Of a DNA stretch of 64,000 nucleotides, positions 61,483-64,000 are shown one piece after another (within the stretch, counting starts at the first letter, position 1; every line of letters begins with the position of its first letter). The DNA is taken from assembly GCA_017307275.1 (NCBI GenBank), contig JAFKFK010000017.1, positions 1 to 64,000 on the forward strand, written 5' to 3'. The DNA comes from Alphaproteobacteria bacterium. Its GTDB lineage: Bacteria; Pseudomonadota; Alphaproteobacteria; Reyranellales; Reyranellaceae. Below the pieces are notes generated by a model. The model was not told the origin of the DNA and did not search any database. It saw nothing but the letters and a program-made list of their open reading frames with translations. A program made the position numbers and the translations under genes.

Positions 61483-62364
61483 ATGGGTTCATTTCTCGAA
61501 ATCTTCGACATCTATCTCCTGGAGGCGGTCCTTAACGGGATCCTGCTAGGCGGTGTGCTGGCTCTGCTGGCGCTGGGCCTCAACCTGATCTTCGGCGTGA
61601 TCGACGTGACATGGATCTGTTACGCCGAGCTGGTGATGATCGGCATGTACGGCATGTACTACCTCGTGCAGTACTATGGCCTGTCCTATTACGTCGCGGC
61701 ACCGATCGCGATCCTGTTGGTGGCGGCGCTGGGGGCGCTGCTGCACTTCCTGGTCATCGCGCCGCTGCTCTCGTCCCCGCCGATCAACCAGCTTCTCGCG
61801 ACCGGCGGCGTACTGTTCGTGCTGCAGAGCTTCGCCACGGTGGCCTTCGGCATCGACTTCCGCAACCTCGGCATCCGGCTCCCGATCCTGACCCTGGGCG
61901 ACATGCACTTGAGCTACTCGCGCCTGCTTGCCTTCGGCGCCGCGCTGATCGGCATGGTGGTCGTCTACCTCTTCATGACGCGCACCTTCACCGGCACGGC
62001 GATCCGTGCCATCGCCCAGGATCGCCAGATCATGGCGTTGATGGGCGTCGACGCGAAGAAGATCTACGTCGTGACCTCGGCCCTTGGCGGCGCCCTGGCC
62101 GGCCTCGCGGCCTGCCTGCTGGTGCTGCAGTACGACGTACATCCCTTCGTTGGCCTGTCGTTCGGGCCGATCACCTTCCTGATCTGCGTGCTGGGCGGGC
62201 TCGGGAATTTCGTCGGCGGCTTCGTCGCGGCCTTTCTGTTCGCCGAGATCATCTCGCTCGGCGGCCTGTTCTCCGACCTTGAGTGGGGTTACGTGCTGGC
62301 CTTCGCCTTCTTCATCCTGATGATGTTCATCCGGCCCGCCGGCCTGCTGGCGAGGCGCTCGTGA
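61483..62364 (+). CDS. Branched-chain-type ABC permease (LivH-like)
   Basis: A 293-residue inner-membrane permease. It starts with LEAVLNGILLGGVLALLALG then LNLIFGVIDVTW, typical of LivH; the EAA-like segment is GTAIRAIAQDRQIMALMGVD. Eight or so membrane helices are apparent, ending FFILMMFIRPAGLLARRS. GGAGAAGG before ATG 61483 supports that start over GTG 61480. It overlaps livM by 4 bp (GTGA). Confidence 0.94.
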   Translation: MGSFLEIFDIYLLEAVLNGILLGGVLALLALGLNLIFGVIDVTWICYAELVMIGMYGMYYLVQYYGLSYYVAAPIAILLVAALGALLHFLVIAPLLSSPPINQLLATGGVLFVLQSFATVAFGIDFRNLGIRLPILTLGDMHLSYSRLLAFGAALIGMVVVYLFMTRTFTGTAIRAIAQDRQIMALMGVDAKKIYVVTSALGGALAGLAACLLVLQYDVHPFVGLSFGPITFLICVLGGLGNFVGGFVAAFLFAEIISLGGLFSDLEWGYVLAFAFFILMMFIRPAGLLARRS

Positions 62365-63335
62365 ACCTCCGCCAGTACATGCCCTGGATCGTCGGCGCGG
62401 CTCTGATCGCGCTGCCGTTCGTCTATCGCGATCCCTATCACCTGCACATCCTGATCCTCATCCTGATCTGGTCGTTCGCCTACACGTCGTGGGCGGTGAT
62501 GGGCCGGTTCGGCCTGGTTTCGCTCGGCCATGGCGGCTTCATGGGCGTCGGCGCCTATGTGACCGTTCTGCTGTGGAATCATCTTGGCCTTTCGCCCTGG
62601 CTCGGCATTCCCGCCGCACTGCTCTGTGCGGGCGCCCTCGCGTTGGTGGTGGCCTATCCCTGCTTTCGCTTTCGTATCACCGGGCATTATTTCGCTCTGG
62701 TGACGCTCGCCTTGTCCGGCATCGTGCTGCAGGTCATCACGGCGACGCGCAATTACACGGGCGGTTCGCTGGGCTACACGCCCGAGCGTACCAAGGGCAA
62801 CCACATCCTGGCATTGCAGTTCGACGACAAGGTTGTCTGGTACTTGATTGCCCTGGGCGTGTGGGCGGGCGGCCTCGTGATCTGGCACTGGATCGATCGC
62901 AGCATGAGCCGCTACGCCATGGAGGCAATTTCCGAAGACGAGGACGCGGCAGCGGCAGCGGGCGTCAATGTGACAGCCGAGAAGCTGCGGATCACTGTCA
63001 TTAGCGCCTTGATGACGGCTCTGGCTGGTGCCCTCTACGGTCAGTACCAGATGTTCATTTCGCCCGACACGGTGAGCGGCATCGGTATCTCTCTACAGAT
63101 GGTCTTCGCTGCGGTCGTTGGCGGTATCTACGTGGCACTCGGGCCGACCGTCGGCGCCATCATCACCATTCTCCTTGCAGAGGCCCTGCGCATCGGTTTC
63201 GGCACCAAGGCCGTCGGCTGGGACAATCTCGTCTACGGCGTTCTGCTGGTCGTGTTCATCATCTTCCTTCCCAAAGGCATTCTTGGTAGCTTGCTGGCGA
63301 GTATTAAAACTCCCAGTAAGCGGCAGAATGGATGA
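62361..63335 (+). CDS. Branched-chain-type ABC permease (LivM-like)
   Basis: A 324-residue permease. Features are FGLVSLGHGGFMGVGAYVTV, YPCFRFRITGHYFALVTLAL, the EAA-like SRYAMEAISEDEDAAAAAGV and the terminal LLAEALRIGF and FLPKGILGSLL. The GTG start at 62361 overlaps the livH stop by 4 bp; an open frame upstream lies inside livH. Its last 8 bp overlap the GMC oxidoreductase gene. Confidence 0.94.
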   Translation: MNLRQYMPWIVGAALIALPFVYRDPYHLHILILILIWSFAYTSWAVMGRFGLVSLGHGGFMGVGAYVTVLLWNHLGLSPWLGIPAALLCAGALALVVAYPCFRFRITGHYFALVTLALSGIVLQVITATRNYTGGSLGYTPERTKGNHILALQFDDKVVWYLIALGVWAGGLVIWHWIDRSMSRYAMEAISEDEDAAAAAGVNVTAEKLRITVISALMTALAGALYGQYQMFISPDTVSGIGISLQMVFAAVVGGIYVALGPTVGAIITILLAEALRIGFGTKAVGWDNLVYGVLLVVFIIFLPKGILGSLLASIKTPSKRQNG

Positions 63336-64000
63336 ATTCGACTTCGTAGTTGTCGGGGCAGGGTCTGCAGGCGGTCCGTTAGTCGACCGCCTGACCGAAA
63401 GTGGGCGATACAGCGTCCTCTTGCTGGAGGCAGGGCCGAACGACACAAGCCGCTGGATTTCGATGCCGCTCGGGTTCGCCAAGACCTTTCTCGATCCTGC
63501 GGTCAATTGGAAGTACGTGACGGCGCCGGAACAGCGGCTCGACGGACGGCGTATCTATTGGCCTCGCGGGAAGGTGCTGGGCGGCAGCAGTGCGATCAAC
63601 GGCATGGTCTACATCCGTGGCCTGGCGTCGGACTACGATGGCTGGCGGCAGATGGGTAACGAGGGGTGGTCGTTCGACGATTGCCTGCCGTATTTCAAGC
63701 GACTCGAGAGTTATCCCGGCGGCGAGACCGATCTGCATGGCGGCACTGGCCCGGTAAAGATCACGCAGGGCGAATATCGCAACGAACTGAGCGACAGTTT
63801 CCTGGCCGCCTGCGCCGAAGTTGGTCTCCAGGCGACGGACGACTTCAACGGCATCGGCCAGGAGGGGGCGGGTTACTACCACGCCACCATCAACGATGGC
63901 CGACGTTCCTCGACCGGCCGAGCCTATATTGCCGAAGCCCGCAAACGTACCAACTGCCAGGTGGTCACCGGTGCGATGGCCGAGCGTGTCGTCGTCGAGA
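63328..64000 (+). CDS. GMC-family oxidoreductase (choline-dehydrogenase-like), cut by window edge
   Basis: The first 224 residues of an FAD-dependent alcohol or sugar oxidoreductase. The FAD motif is FVVVGAGSAGGPLVDRLTES (residues 6-25), followed by VLLLEAGPNDTSRW, and the GMC signature WPRGKVLGGSSAINGMVYIR near residue 76. The start codon lies 8 bp inside the livM 3' end, so it is co-translated with the transporter operon. The imported substrate may be an alcohol or a precursor of one. The C-terminal catalytic half, with the His-His/Asn pair, is outside the window. Confidence 0.93.
   Translation, partial: MDEFDFVVVGAGSAGGPLVDRLTESGRYSVLLLEAGPNDTSRWISMPLGFAKTFLDPAVNWKYVTAPEQRLDGRRIYWPRGKVLGGSSAINGMVYIRGLASDYDGWRQMGNEGWSFDDCLPYFKRLESYPGGETDLHGGTGPVKITQGEYRNELSDSFLAACAEVGLQATDDFNGIGQEGAGYYHATINDGRRSSTGRAYIAEARKRTNCQVVTGAMAERVVVE

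Overview
The window is GC-rich chromosomal DNA, densely coded, with many 4-bp ATGA/GTGA gene overlaps. The signal recognition particle RNA gene lies directly upstream of dnaX, a usual arrangement in Alphaproteobacteria. Large numbers of ABC and tripartite-type uptake genes, Liv and Dpp transporters, a GMC oxidoreductase and a serine-glyoxylate aminotransferase suggest a free-living, metabolically versatile soil or freshwater alphaproteobacterium. A Rhodospirillales or Hyphomicrobiales relative is a guess from gene content; no taxonomic marker is complete here. I see no rRNA, tRNA, CRISPR array, insertion sequence or prophage.

Layout. 1-725 (minus): start of dnaX and the 4.5S/SRP RNA. 883-6527 (plus): an iron-uptake island with a FecI-type sigma factor, FecR, a TonB-dependent receptor with signalling domain and a PepSY membrane protein, preceded by a perfect inverted repeat that looks like an iron-responsive operator. 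6488-12628: small-molecule metabolism (flavin monooxygenase, an oxidoreductase pair, a SelA-like PLP enzyme, a methyltransferase). 12635-13627: a lower-GC EVE-HNH nuclease, probably a modification-dependent restriction enzyme. 13637-17590 (minus): a ferric-iron/thiamine/2-aminoethylphosphonate-type ABC importer. 17674-25567: a polysaccharide-deacetylase-like hydrolase and an M81 peptidase followed by a complete Dpp/Opp peptide transporter, then glutamate dehydrogenase with a possibly structured leader.

28081-33945: serine-glyoxylate aminotransferase divergent from a GntR regulator, a TctC-type binding protein and a fused GlcD/GlcF-like oxidase; this looks like a glyoxylate/2-hydroxyacid module. 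33961-42277: NudC, an old yellow enzyme, a two-component phosphorelay, a HlyD/FUSC exporter and a DMT transporter. 42406-43424: a ParD-like antitoxin translationally coupled to methionine aminopeptidase and preceded by a promoter inside a perfect interrupted palindrome. 43438-49382: rsmB, an SbmA/BacA-like ABC protein, an XRE-cupin regulator coupled to a cupin, and two unknown proteins, one with a probable nonsense stop. 49464-54216 (minus): a three-gene NAD(P)-linked 2-oxoacid:ferredoxin oxidoreductase. 54368-58502: AraC regulator, MFS transporter and an alkylsulfatase. 58518-63335: a Liv-type ABC operon running into a GMC oxidoreductase cut by the window edge.

The most unusual signal is in front of the alkylsulfatase. 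A 9-bp hairpin sequesters a strong ribosome binding site that serves a 25-codon, cysteine-rich reading frame overlapping the sulfatase start. This fits a cysteine-sensing leader controlling a sulfur-scavenging gene, but it is an inference from sequence only. Other regulatory structures worth testing are the ParD-like/map operator, a repeated palindrome that follows two unrelated genes, and the gdhA leader.
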